Origin: CAYOHP01 sp964403795 [NCBI: uncultured bacterium] | Lineage (GTDB): Bacteria > Muiribacteriota > UBA6191 > CAZXTJ01 | Direction: 5' to 3' | Assembly (NCBI GenBank): GCA_964403795.1 | Contig: CAYOHP010000014.1 | Location: forward strand, 1 to 64,000 | DNA length: 64,000 nucleotides | Shown: positions 36,218-43,912 of the stretch, in pieces | Layout: every line of letters begins with the position of its first letter | Position numbering within the stretch: the first letter of the stretch is position 1 | Position numbers and translations under genes: made by a program | Notes under the pieces: model-generated | Told to the model about the DNA's origin: nothing | Database searches by the model: none | Seen by the model: the letters and a program-made list of their open reading frames with translations, nothing else

Positions 36218-37518
36218 CGAGGGCCCCGACCGTCGCCGGTTCCCGTGCCCGAGGCGGCGCCGCTCCCGGTCCCCCCGGAGGCGGTGCGCCCGGAACCCGA
36301 GCCGGTTCCGCTCCCGTTCCGGGTCCGGGAACGGGTCCGTGTTCCACCGGTCTGCGGGTCCTGGACCAGCACCTTGGAGCCGTCCCGGAGCAGGTGGTGG
36401 CCGATCGTGACCAGCGGTCCTTCGAACCGGTCGGGCTTGCGCGCCTCGACCCAGTCGCCCTCCCGGATCCCGGTCTCGATCTCGATCCGCCGGGCCTCGG
36501 CCTTGTTCTCGTCCAGGACGAAGACCGCGGTCCCGGCTCCCTGGGTGGAGAGGGCGGCCAGCGGGACCCGCAGGGCCCTCTCGCGCCGGTCCAGTTCGAG
36601 CTCCGCCCGCAGGAACATCCCGGGCTTCAGGATCCGCTCCGGATTGGGGATCTCGATCTCGACCCGGGCCTGCCGGGAGCTCTCCCGGAGCAGGGGGGCG
36701 ATCCGGACGACCTTGCCGTCGAAGGTCCGACCCGGATACGCGTCGGTCGAGACCCGGGCGATCTGACCGGTCTTCAACCGCGCATAGTCGCGCTCGATCA
36801 CGAAGACCACCCCGACCATGGAAGAGAGGTCGAGGATCGAGAGCAGGGGGTCGTTGGCCCGGAGCTGGGCACCGGGTTCGGCGAAGCGCTCGCCCACGAC
36901 CCGTTCGGCCGGCTCGCCTTCCCAGGCGGCGTGGACCTTGGTCCACCCCAGGCGGACCTCGGCGGCCCTCAGGGCGGCCTCCCGCAGGGCGAGCTGGGCG
37001 GCCTTGACCTTGAGATCGCTCTCCTGGGCCTCGCGGCGGCCCCGGACCTGGTCGAGGTCGGCATCCGAAGCGAGGTTCTTGGCCGAGAGCTGTTGCAGGC
37101 GTTCGAAGTCCCGCTTGGCCAGGTTGAGCAGGGCCCGGGCGGCCTCCACGCCCTCGCTGGCGACCCGCACCTCGGAGCGGGCCATGACCACCGCGAGCTC
37201 GTGCTCGTCGTCCTCGAAGGACGCCACCAGGTCGCCGCTCTTCACCCGGTCCCCGACGTGGAAGCGGAGCTCCTCGAGACGGGCGCCGACCCGGCTCGAG
37301 AGCACGAAGGAGCTGCGGGGCTCCAGCGAGCCGGTCAGCACCAGCAGGTCCCGCATGAGGCCGGTCCCGACCGGGGTCACCTCGACCGGCACCGCCGGGC
37401 GCTCCCGGGCCTTCCCTGTTCCCCCGGCTCCGTCCTCGGCGCCGGGCGACCGGAGGAACAGGGCGAGGGGGGCGGCGGCCACCGCCAGGAGCAAGAGGGT
37501 TCCCAGGACTTTCGCCAT
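36214..37518 (-). CDS. RND periplasmic adaptor (membrane-fusion protein)
   Basis: A 434-residue HlyD/AcrA-type protein. An N-terminal anchor (VLGTLLLLAVAAAPLALFL) is followed by the split lipoyl domain (VGARLEELRFHVGDRVKSGD), an alpha-hairpin rich in Ala, Arg and Glu (about 120-215), and beta-barrel segments (ILKPGMFLRAELELD). The C-terminal 50 residues are an unusual low-complexity Gly/Thr/Ser/Arg tail (RTRSRTRNGSGTGSGSG). It is the first gene of the pump operon; a TAGGAT element at 37601 to 37596 overlaps the divergent promoter of the tolC-like gene. Confidence 0.92.
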   Translation of the reverse strand: MAKVLGTLLLLAVAAAPLALFLRSPGAEDGAGGTGKARERPAVPVEVTPVGTGLMRDLLVLTGSLEPRSSFVLSSRVGARLEELRFHVGDRVKSGDLVASFEDDEHELAVVMARSEVRVASEGVEAARALLNLAKRDFERLQQLSAKNLASDADLDQVRGRREAQESDLKVKAAQLALREAALRAAEVRLGWTKVHAAWEGEPAERVVGERFAEPGAQLRANDPLLSILDLSSMVGVVFVIERDYARLKTGQIARVSTDAYPGRTFDGKVVRIAPLLRESSRQARVEIEIPNPERILKPGMFLRAELELDRRERALRVPLAALSTQGAGTAVFVLDENKAEARRIEIETGIREGDWVEARKPDRFEGPLVTIGHHLLRDGSKVLVQDPQTGGTRTRSRTRNGSGTGSGSGRTASGGTGSGAASGTGTGDGRGPR

Positions 37519-37594
37519 GTCGGAGGGTCCTTCCGGTCGTCGGGGCGGGCCGGGGGCTGGTCCTGCAGGCGAGCGTGGATCGCGCCGACTCCGG

Positions 37595-37601
37595 TATCCT
37601 A
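37595..37601. promoter_or_regulatory. Overlapping divergent -10 elements of the efflux system
   Basis: The 7 bases TATCCTA read TATCCT rightwards (for the TolC-like gene) and TAGGAT leftwards (for the adaptor-pump operon). One promoter site could therefore fire both halves of the tripartite exporter. Confidence 0.45.
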
Positions 37602-37667
37602 CCCTGGAGGCAGCCACTTCGCGGGCCGGTCCCGCATGCGGCGCCCCCCTTCATGGAGATTCCCCGC

Positions 37668-39233
37668 ATGCGGCCCAGGATGCTCGTCCTCACGATCATG
37701 CTCGCTTGTGCCGCGACCCAGGCCCTGGGTGCCGAAGGGTCCGATCTCCCGGTCGATCCTTCGGCCCTAATGACAGGAGCCTTCGAGGCGCCCGATCCGG
37801 CCTCCGCGCCTCCCCTGGGCCTGGCCGAGGCCCTCTCCCGGGCCCTCGAGTCGAACCCCCAGGTGGCGGTCTCCCGCCTCTCGCCCCGGATCGCCGAGGC
37901 GGCGCTCCGACGGGAGCGGTCGGCCTGGGACGGCCGGGCCCGGGCCAGCCATGAGTTCAACGACGTCACCGACCCGGCCGCCAGCGGCCTCGACGGCGCC
38001 ACCGTGCGCCAGTCGGAGACCCGGTCCACCTCGTTCGGGGTGGTCCAGCCCTTCGTCGACGGTTCGACCCTGGAGGCGGCCTGGACCGACCGGCGGACCC
38101 TCACCAACTCGGCCTTCGCCTTGCTCAATCCCCAGTACCGGGCAGGGGTGTCGGTGACCTGGCGCCGTCCGCTCCGGCGGGGCTTCGGCCAGGACGTGAA
38201 CCGGCGGTCCATGGCCCGGGCCGAGGTGTCGCTCGAATCGAGCCGCTGGGAACTCGCCCGGGACGTGCAGGACACCCTGGCCGCCGTGGAGCGGGCCTAC
38301 TGGAACCTGGCCGCGGCCCGGGACCAGCGATCGGTGGCCCGGCTCTCCCTGGAGCAGGCCCAGACCCTGCTCGAGGCCAACCGCTACCGGGCCGAAGCGG
38401 GGCTCCTGGCCCGGCTCGCGGTGGTCGAGGCCGAGGCCGCGGTGGCCGAGCGACGGGACGCCCTGCTGGTCTCCGAGCGGGAGGTGCAGCGGGCCCACAA
38501 CGAGGTGCTCCGCCTGGTCGATCCCCCGGCCCGCCCGGGACAGAAGATCGGCGACCTCGCCGACGTCCCCGGCGTCGACCTCCCGGCTCCCCCGGTCTGG
38601 GACGAGGTGGTGGCCCAGCTGTTGGTGCGCAATCCTCGGTACCGGCTCTCGCTGCTCGAGCTCGAGACGCAGAAGGTGGAACTGGCCTTCGCGCGTGACG
38701 GCCTGCTGCCCCGGCTCGACCTGGTCACGACCCTCTCGACCAACGGTCTGGCGGGCGGCCGGGGCAACGCCATCGAGGCGGCCACCGAACTCGACTTCCC
38801 GACCTGGTTCGTGGGGCTCTCCTACGAGATGCCCTTCGGGAATCGGGCGGCCAAGGCCGAACACGAGCGGGTGAAGCTCACCGTCGAGCGGGCGGTGCGC
38901 ACCGTCAAGGCGCTCGAAACCGATCTCGAGACCCAGGCCTTCGACCGGCTGCAGCGGTACACCACGGACCTCGGGCGGATCCACTTCTCGCGCCTCCGGA
39001 TCGAGACCGCCCTGGCCAAGCTCCACGCCGAGGAGGAGCGCTACCGGGAGGGCCTGATCTCGGCGGACGACCTGCTCCGCTTCCAGCGGGAATTGGCCGA
39101 GGCCAGGGCCAGCGAGGTGAACTCCCGGGTGGCGGCCTCGCTCTCGCTCCTCGATCTCTGGGCCCTGATCGGGGTGCTGCCGGAACGCCGCGGCGTGGCG
39201 CTCGACGCCGAGCGGGTGTCGGCGGACAGGTAG
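37668..39233 (+). CDS. TolC-family outer-membrane efflux protein
   Basis: A 521-residue precursor with a signal peptide (LVLTIMLACAATQALGA). The body shows the internal duplication of outer-membrane efflux proteins: LGLAEALSRALESNPQVAVS opens the first half, with helices such as ARDVQDTLAAVERAYWNLAA, and VAQLLVRNPRYRLSLLELET opens the second. ATG 37668 follows GGAGAT at 7 bases and is preferred to ATG 37653. It provides the outer-membrane channel for the divergent RND pump. Confidence 0.92.
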   Translation: MRPRMLVLTIMLACAATQALGAEGSDLPVDPSALMTGAFEAPDPASAPPLGLAEALSRALESNPQVAVSRLSPRIAEAALRRERSAWDGRARASHEFNDVTDPAASGLDGATVRQSETRSTSFGVVQPFVDGSTLEAAWTDRRTLTNSAFALLNPQYRAGVSVTWRRPLRRGFGQDVNRRSMARAEVSLESSRWELARDVQDTLAAVERAYWNLAAARDQRSVARLSLEQAQTLLEANRYRAEAGLLARLAVVEAEAAVAERRDALLVSEREVQRAHNEVLRLVDPPARPGQKIGDLADVPGVDLPAPPVWDEVVAQLLVRNPRYRLSLLELETQKVELAFARDGLLPRLDLVTTLSTNGLAGGRGNAIEAATELDFPTWFVGLSYEMPFGNRAAKAEHERVKLTVERAVRTVKALETDLETQAFDRLQRYTTDLGRIHFSRLRIETALAKLHAEEERYREGLISADDLLRFQRELAEARASEVNSRVAASLSLLDLWALIGVLPERRGVALDAERVSADR

Positions 39234-39237
39234 CGAC

Positions 39238-39918
39238 CTAGAGAGCGTTGCCGAGCAGGTCCTCGAGCCGGGAGACGGCCAGGACGCCGACCGGCACGGG
39301 CCGCACCAGCGGGATGGCGGGGACCTGGGTCGGCGGGACCTCGAGACCCTGGTCCTGGTCGGCCGCGACCTCGGGGTCCACGGCTTCGGGGGAGGCGGCG
39401 TCCCGCGGGATCACCGCATCGTCCTCGGCTGCCGGCCTCTCCTCGGAGTCGAGGGCGGCCAGCGCCGCGGCCACGGCGTCCTCCCGGATCCGGGCCCGGC
39501 TGGACTCGAGGGTGGCGGCCAGGGCCGGAGCTGCCGAGTCCCGACCGGTCCCGATCAGGGTCCGTGATCCCACCGACTCGAGGATCTGCCCGCTGCCGGG
39601 GTCGAACACGTAGGCGGTGAACTCGTTGACCGTCCAGGCCGCACCTTTCAGGGGCACTTCGACGGAGAGCACCGTGTCCCGCTCGGTCACGCCGGCGACC
39701 ACCTTGAGGAACCCGTCGTCGCGTCGGATCACCACGTTCACCGGGTCGCCCTGGGGTTCCCGGTCGAGCAGGCGGAAGCGCACCACCGTGGTGTCCCCGG
39801 CGGCATAGCTCGCGGAAGGCCCCTCGGGTCCCAGGCCGACCAGCTCGATCCCGAGGATCTCGGCCCGGAGAGACAAGGGGACCAGGCACGCCAGGGCCAG
39901 CCAGTTGCGGCGGCGCAT
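39238..39918 (-). CDS. Secreted hypothetical protein
   Basis: A 226-residue precursor with a signal peptide (RRNWLALACLVPLSLRA), an Ig-like beta region of about 90 residues (YAAGDTTVVRFRLLDREPQG ... VPLKGAAWTVNEFTAYVFD), and an acidic, Ala-rich C-terminal half. I recognise no family. TAAGGA lies 7 bases before ATG 39918. A promoter with a small-RNA-like unit and terminator lies 110-215 bases upstream on the same strand, so its expression could be set by read-through of that terminator. Confidence 0.6.
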   Translation of the reverse strand: MRRRNWLALACLVPLSLRAEILGIELVGLGPEGPSASYAAGDTTVVRFRLLDREPQGDPVNVVIRRDDGFLKVVAGVTERDTVLSVEVPLKGAAWTVNEFTAYVFDPGSGQILESVGSRTLIGTGRDSAAPALAATLESSRARIREDAVAAALAALDSEERPAAEDDAVIPRDAASPEAVDPEVAADQDQGLEVPPTQVPAIPLVRPVPVGVLAVSRLEDLLGNAL

Positions 39919-40026
39919 CGGGATTCCTTACCCCCGGCCCGGTGCCGGGACGCATCAGAGGCTCCCATGGGCCATCGGCATCCCCCGGGCCGCCCCGAAG
40001 CCGTGTCCGGGGGGTCGCCGCCCGTG

Positions 40027-40063
40027 AAAAAACGAACCCCCGGTCGGCGGGACCGGGGGTTCG
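40027..40063 (-). terminator. Rho-independent terminator
   Basis: CGAACCCCCGGTC and GACCGGGGGTTCG form a perfect 13-bp stem (40033-40045 with 40051-40063) around a 5-base loop. On the minus strand it is followed by six T residues. Confidence 0.85.
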
Positions 40064-40099
40064 CAGTTTGGCGGAAGGAACGGTCTGTTGGTCGGAGAC
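40027..40099 (-). ncRNA. Predicted small RNA of about 73 nt
   Basis: A promoter (TGGACA, 16-base spacer, TACACT) is followed 43 bases later by a perfect terminator hairpin, with no reading frame between them. The predicted RNA starts near 40099 with an unpaired C/U-rich stretch containing UUCCUUCC, and ends with the hairpin and U-run. UUCCUUCC is complementary to GGAAGGA-type ribosome-binding sites. It could be a regulatory RNA or the terminated leader of the gene starting at 39918. Confidence 0.5.
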
Positions 40100-40105
40100 A
40101 TTACG

Positions 40106-40133
40106 AGTGTAAGGACGGGATCGAGAGTGTCCA
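40106..40133 (-). promoter_or_regulatory. Sigma-70-type promoter, both elements recognisable
   Basis: On the minus strand TGGACA (40133-40128), a 16-base spacer, then TACACT (40111-40106). This is the only promoter in the window where I see a good -35 as well as a -10 element. Confidence 0.6.
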
Positions 40134-40217
40134 GTCCCCCACAGGGGATTTTTCTCACCCCTGGATTTCACGGAGTCGTCACAGCCGTCACGGTCCGGTG
40201 GATTCGATGCCGGGGGG

Positions 40218-40239
40218 CGCGACTCCCGGCCTTCCCCCG
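40218..40239 (+). repeat. 22-base dispersed repeat, copy 2
   Basis: CGCGACT followed by CCCGGCCTTCCCCCG; it differs at one base from the copy at 15695-15716. Confidence 0.45.
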
Positions 40240-40311
40240 TGACCGACCCGGGTGAGCAGGGCGAACGCCCCGCCTCGGAAAGACCCCGGGGATCCGGGAA
40301 GGAGGACGGTC

Positions 40312-40998
40312 ATGTCGGCTCGCAATCTCGAAGTTCTCACGGTGTTGGCCCTGGCCCTCTCGGTGGCCCCGGTCCAGGCCGAAAGGGGGGGAAGGCCGGG
40401 AAGCGACCGGTCCGATCCAGGGGTGCATGCCCCCGGCCGGTCTCGCCGTGCCCACGAGACCCATCCGGGACGGGGTCGCCCCGCATGGGCCCGTCCGGGG
40501 ACGATGGCTCCTGGCCGCAAGGTCGTGATGGTCCCCGAGGAGGTCATCGCAGAGCCCCGGGGCCGCCCCGCCCTGAAGCCCCCGGTGATGATCGCCCTGC
40601 CGGCCTCCCGCCCGGCCCCGGTCGTGGTGGTCCCTGCCCGCCGGCCGGTGGTGGTGGCCCCGCCCCCGGTCGTCGTGCACCGTCCTCCCCCGGTCGTGGT
40701 GCACCGCCCGCCTCCGGTGATCGTCCACCGCCCGCCTCCCGTCGTGGTGGCTCCTCCCCCGGTGGTCTGCGAGGTCCCGGCTCCGCCCCCGCCTCCGGTC
40801 TGCACCATTCCCGAGATCGTGGTCCCGGTGCCGGCCCCCCAGCCCCGGACCCAGGTCGAGAAGGCCAAGGTCCATACCCGCAACACCCTGCTCGCCCTGG
40901 GCCTCGCCAACGAGGCGCTGAACGACGGGGGCAAGGACAAGGTGAGGGTCCGCAACGCCAGCCTGGGCCTCTTGGTCCTGAACGAGCTGCTGCGGTAG
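40312..40998 (+). CDS. Secreted proline-rich protein with HRPPPVVV repeats
   Basis: A 228-residue precursor with a short signal peptide (LEVLTVLALALSVAPVQA). The middle (about 85-160) is Pro/Val-rich, with tandem units HRPPPVVV, HRPPPVIV and HRPPPVVV followed by APPPVV. The C-terminal 55 residues form a compact helical unit with several Asn and Lys (RNTLLALGLANEALND). The Pro-rich part is likely an extended spacer in the envelope with regularly placed His, possibly metal-binding. GGAAGGAGG precedes ATG 40312. No family is recognised. Confidence 0.68.
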   Translation: MSARNLEVLTVLALALSVAPVQAERGGRPGSDRSDPGVHAPGRSRRAHETHPGRGRPAWARPGTMAPGRKVVMVPEEVIAEPRGRPALKPPVMIALPASRPAPVVVVPARRPVVVAPPPVVVHRPPPVVVHRPPPVIVHRPPPVVVAPPPVVCEVPAPPPPPVCTIPEIVVPVPAPQPRTQVEKAKVHTRNTLLALGLANEALNDGGKDKVRVRNASLGLLVLNELLR

Positions 40999-41112
40999 GG
41001 ATCCCCACCGAGCCCCCCCGCCGGTTCCACCCCCGGTGTAGCATCCGGTCCTCCTCGGGCCCGTCCCGGGGAGGACCTCTTCCTGTTCGCGGCCGGTCAC
41101 CGGGAGGCACCC

Positions 41113-42279
41113 ATGTTCCGAGGCGTGGATTTCTTCGACATCGATGCGCTGCTCTCCGACGAGGAGCGCATGGCGCGCGACTCGGTGCGGGGCTTCGTGC
41201 AGGAGAAGGTCATCCCGATCATCGAGCACCATGACCGGGAAGGCACCTTCCCCAAGCAGCTCATCCCCGAGGTGGCGGAGCTCGGACTGCTCGGCGCCAA
41301 CCTGCACGGCTACGGCTGCGCCGGGATGTCGCCGGTGGGCTACGGGATCTGCATGCAGGAGCTGGAGCGGGGCGACTCCGGGCTCCGGTCCTTCGCCTCG
41401 GTGCAGGGGTCGCTCTGCATGTACCCGATCTACGCCTACGGCTCGGAGGCCCAGAAGGAGAAGTACCTTCCCGAGATGGCCGCCGGTCGCCTGATCGGCT
41501 GCTTCGGCCTGACCGAGGCCGACGCCGGCTCCGACCCGGGCTCGATGCGCACCAACGTCAAGAAGCAGAAGGACGGCTGGTTGCTCAACGGCTCGAAGAT
41601 GTGGATCACCAACGGCGGGATCTGCCACCTGGCGATCGTCTGGGCCAAGGACGAGCAGGGCGAGATCCGCGGCTTCATCGTCGACCGCGACACCCCCGGG
41701 TTCTCGACCAACGACGTCGAAGGCAAGTTCTCGCTCCGGGCCTCGGTCACCAGCGAGCTCGTGTTCGAGGACGTGAAGCTCCCGGAGGACGCCCTGCTCC
41801 CCAACGTGAAGGGCATCAAGGGACCCCTGGGGTGTCTGAGCCAGGCCCGCTACGGGATCGTGTGGGGCGTGCTGGGAGCCGCCATGGCGGCCTACGACGA
41901 GGCCCTGCGCTACACCCAGAACCGGGTCATGTTCGACAAGCCGATCGCCAGCTTCCAGCTGGTGCAAGCCAGCCTGGTCGACATGTTGAACGAGATCACC
42001 AAGGGTCAGCTCCTGGCGCTGCGGCTGGGACGCATGAAGGAAGCCGGCACCCTGAAGCACTTCCACGTCTCGCTGGCCAAGCGGAACAACTGCAAGATCG
42101 CCCTCGACATCTGCCGGGCGGCCCGGGACCTGCTCGGTGCCAACGGCATCTGCGACGAGTACCAGTCGGGGCGCCACATGCGGAACCTCGAGTCGGTCGT
42201 CACCTACGAGGGCACCCACAACATCCACACCCTGATCGTGGGCCGCGAGATCACCGGGCTCGACGCCATCGGACGCTGA
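41113..42279 (+). CDS. Acyl-CoA dehydrogenase, glutaryl-CoA dehydrogenase-like
   Basis: A 388-residue FAD enzyme oxidising an acyl-CoA. It has the two family signatures, GCFGLTEADAGSDPGSMRT and a C-terminal flavin/substrate region, and the active-site Glu in VTYEGTHNIHTLIVGREI. SFASVQGSLCMYPIYAYGSE and the YEGT Glu position match glutaryl-CoA dehydrogenases best, which would place it in lysine/tryptophan degradation to crotonyl-CoA. No other pathway gene is nearby, so the substrate is a guess. A TAGCAT element lies at 41039-41044. The TGA overlaps the next ATG by one base. Confidence 0.9.
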   Translation: MFRGVDFFDIDALLSDEERMARDSVRGFVQEKVIPIIEHHDREGTFPKQLIPEVAELGLLGANLHGYGCAGMSPVGYGICMQELERGDSGLRSFASVQGSLCMYPIYAYGSEAQKEKYLPEMAAGRLIGCFGLTEADAGSDPGSMRTNVKKQKDGWLLNGSKMWITNGGICHLAIVWAKDEQGEIRGFIVDRDTPGFSTNDVEGKFSLRASVTSELVFEDVKLPEDALLPNVKGIKGPLGCLSQARYGIVWGVLGAAMAAYDEALRYTQNRVMFDKPIASFQLVQASLVDMLNEITKGQLLALRLGRMKEAGTLKHFHVSLAKRNNCKIALDICRAARDLLGANGICDEYQSGRHMRNLESVVTYEGTHNIHTLIVGREITGLDAIGR

Positions 42280-42560
42280 TGCTCGATCCCAAGATCCTGG
42301 GATCCACGTTCGTGACCGTGTTCCTGGCCGAGCTCGGCGACAAGACCCAGCTCGCCACCTTCGGCGTGGCAGGAGCTTCGACCTCGAAGCTCTCGGTCTT
42401 CCTGGGTGCCAGCCTGGCCCTGATCGCGACCTCGGCCCTGGCGGTGCTGGCGGGCGACCTGGTGGTCCGGTGGGTCTCGCCGCTGACCATCCAGCGGCTG
42501 GCCGGGGCGTCCTTCGTGGTGCTTGGGCTCTGGATGATCTCGGGGCGGGCCGGGGGCTGA
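42279..42560 (+). CDS. Half-size GDT1/UPF0016 (TMEM165-like) membrane protein
   Basis: A 93-residue protein with three hydrophobic helices and one copy of the E-x-G-D-K-T motif (FLAELGDKTQLATF). Full-length GDT1 proteins have two such repeats and transport Mn2+ or Ca2+; half-size bacterial forms work as homo- or hetero-oligomers. No second half is adjacent, so a homo-oligomer is expected. The ATG overlaps the dehydrogenase stop (TGATG), implying translational coupling with an unrelated enzyme. Confidence 0.85.
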   Translation: MLDPKILGSTFVTVFLAELGDKTQLATFGVAGASTSKLSVFLGASLALIATSALAVLAGDLVVRWVSPLTIQRLAGASFVVLGLWMISGRAGG

Positions 42561-42612
42561 CCCCTGGGCGCTCCGGCCTCCCGGAGGCGGCGCGAAGCGG
42601 GTCCGGGGCCCC

Positions 42613-43902
42613 TCACCCCAGCCGGTCGATCTCCTCGCCGGTGAGGCCGGGGAGCGAGAGCATCTGGGCCATGGCGGCCTGGTCGATCAGGGTGATCCCG
42701 GTGGCCTTGCCGCCGTCGTAGCGACCGATCCCGCCGAGTTCGTAGGCGCCGTTCCCGGGGTTCCTGGCCTCGCTGCGGGCCCGGTCCAGGTAGGCGGCGA
42801 GGGCGTTGCGCCAGGCCGGGTCGGGGCGCACCCGGTCGAGCTTCAGGAGGTTCCGGAAGAACACCGCCACGAAGGCCGGGGGCTGCTTCCAGAGCCAATC
42901 CCGCTCGGTCTCCACCCGGGCGAGCGTCGCCGAGGCGGTGGTCGACGCCTGGTCCAGGAGTCGCTCGACTTCCCCCGCTCCGGTCTCGACGGCCGCCAGC
43001 TGCACCAGGGCCCCGATCGCCGCTCCCTGGTTGTAGGACCAGAGGGTCTCCTCGGTCCGGCCCGGGTCGGCCACCCGCAGGTTGTCCCGGTAGAGCCCAT
43101 CGGGACGGCGCAGCCGGGTCTCGAGCACCACAGCCAGCCGTCGGGCCCGTTCGAGGAAGGCCGCCTCCCCGGTCTCCCGATGCAGGGCCAGGAAGAACTG
43201 CGTGGTGGGGGCATTGGCGCAGGTGTTGAGCGAGGGATCCTCGTCCCGCTCCCGCCACAGGATCCCACCCTCGGGGAGCGTCCCCGAGTCCAGGAACGGG
43301 ACCAGGGCCGAGGCTGCCTCGAGATGGCGGCGCTGGCCGGTCACCCGGTAGGCCTGCACCAGGTCGAGACCCAGCCAGGCGTTGTCGTCGAAGTAGCGCA
43401 CCTGGGAGCGGCCTCCGTGGGAAACCGGATGGGGGGCGTAGGCACCGCCGGATCGGTAGTGTCCGAGCTCCCCGAGGGCGGCCTCGGCTCGGGTGTGGGT
43501 CCCGGAGAGCATGGCGAGGTCGAGTTCGGCGGCGACCAGCTGGCTGAGCGGCCAGGCGGTGGCCGGCTGCATGGCGGTGCCGGCCCACTCCCGCCAGGTC
43601 GGTCGGTGGAGGCTGCCGAAGACCAGGCCGCGCAGCGCCTGGCCCACCTGCCTGGCGATCCCGCCGGCCCTCGCGTCGTAGCGCAGCATCCGGTCCACCG
43701 TGGCCAGGGCTTCCCCGGTCTCCCGGAGCGCCCGGGCGCGGGCGGTCTCGCCGACCTCGGCGCCCGCGCCCGCGACGATCGGGGCGCTCCCCCCGGGGTC
43801 GTCGCCCGACCCAGGCCCTGGAGCCTGGCCGAGGACTTCGGCGAGGCCGGGGCCGAGGGTGGTCGAGAGGCAGAGCGTCAGGATCAGGACCGCGGCGCGC
43901 AG
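42613..43902 (-). CDS. GH76-family glycoside hydrolase, probably secreted (CTG start)
   Basis: An (alpha/alpha)6-barrel enzyme related to alpha-1,6-mannanases of family GH76; YFDDNAWLGLDLVQAYRV carries the paired catalytic Asp residues. The most upstream conventional start is GTG 43698, but the frame stays open to the MFS stop and encodes a clean signal peptide just upstream (LRAAVLILTLCLSTTLGPGLA). A CTG at 43902, seven bases after AGGAG, is the only plausible start that includes it, giving about 429 residues. The gene begins 10 bases after the MFS stop. The substrate may be mannan-type glycans. Confidence 0.78.
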   Translation of the reverse strand: MRAAVLILTLCLSTTLGPGLAEVLGQAPGPGSGDDPGGSAPIVAGAGAEVGETARARALRETGEALATVDRMLRYDARAGGIARQVGQALRGLVFGSLHRPTWREWAGTAMQPATAWPLSQLVAAELDLAMLSGTHTRAEAALGELGHYRSGGAYAPHPVSHGGRSQVRYFDDNAWLGLDLVQAYRVTGQRRHLEAASALVPFLDSGTLPEGGILWRERDEDPSLNTCANAPTTQFFLALHRETGEAAFLERARRLAVVLETRLRRPDGLYRDNLRVADPGRTEETLWSYNQGAAIGALVQLAAVETGAGEVERLLDQASTTASATLARVETERDWLWKQPPAFVAVFFRNLLKLDRVRPDPAWRNALAAYLDRARSEARNPGNGAYELGGIGRYDGGKATGITLIDQAAMAQMLSLPGLTGEEIDRLG

Positions 43903-43912
43903 GGAGGGGCTC

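Noticed and set aside
33128-38275. A 1715-codon minus-strand frame covering pump and adaptor
   Set aside because: Only the portion from 36217 down is RND; upstream it is a shadow of the adaptor and TolC-like genes.
40081-40112. tRNA-like anticodon arm (CTCGTAA with flanking partial stem) on the minus strand
   Set aside because: Only three stem pairs form, and there is no D-arm GG, no T-arm GGTTCGA in place and no acceptor stem.
40670-40770. Short tandem repeats resembling a CRISPR array
   Set aside because: They are in-frame codons for HRPPPVVV units in a secreted Pro-rich protein, with no unique spacers and no cas genes.
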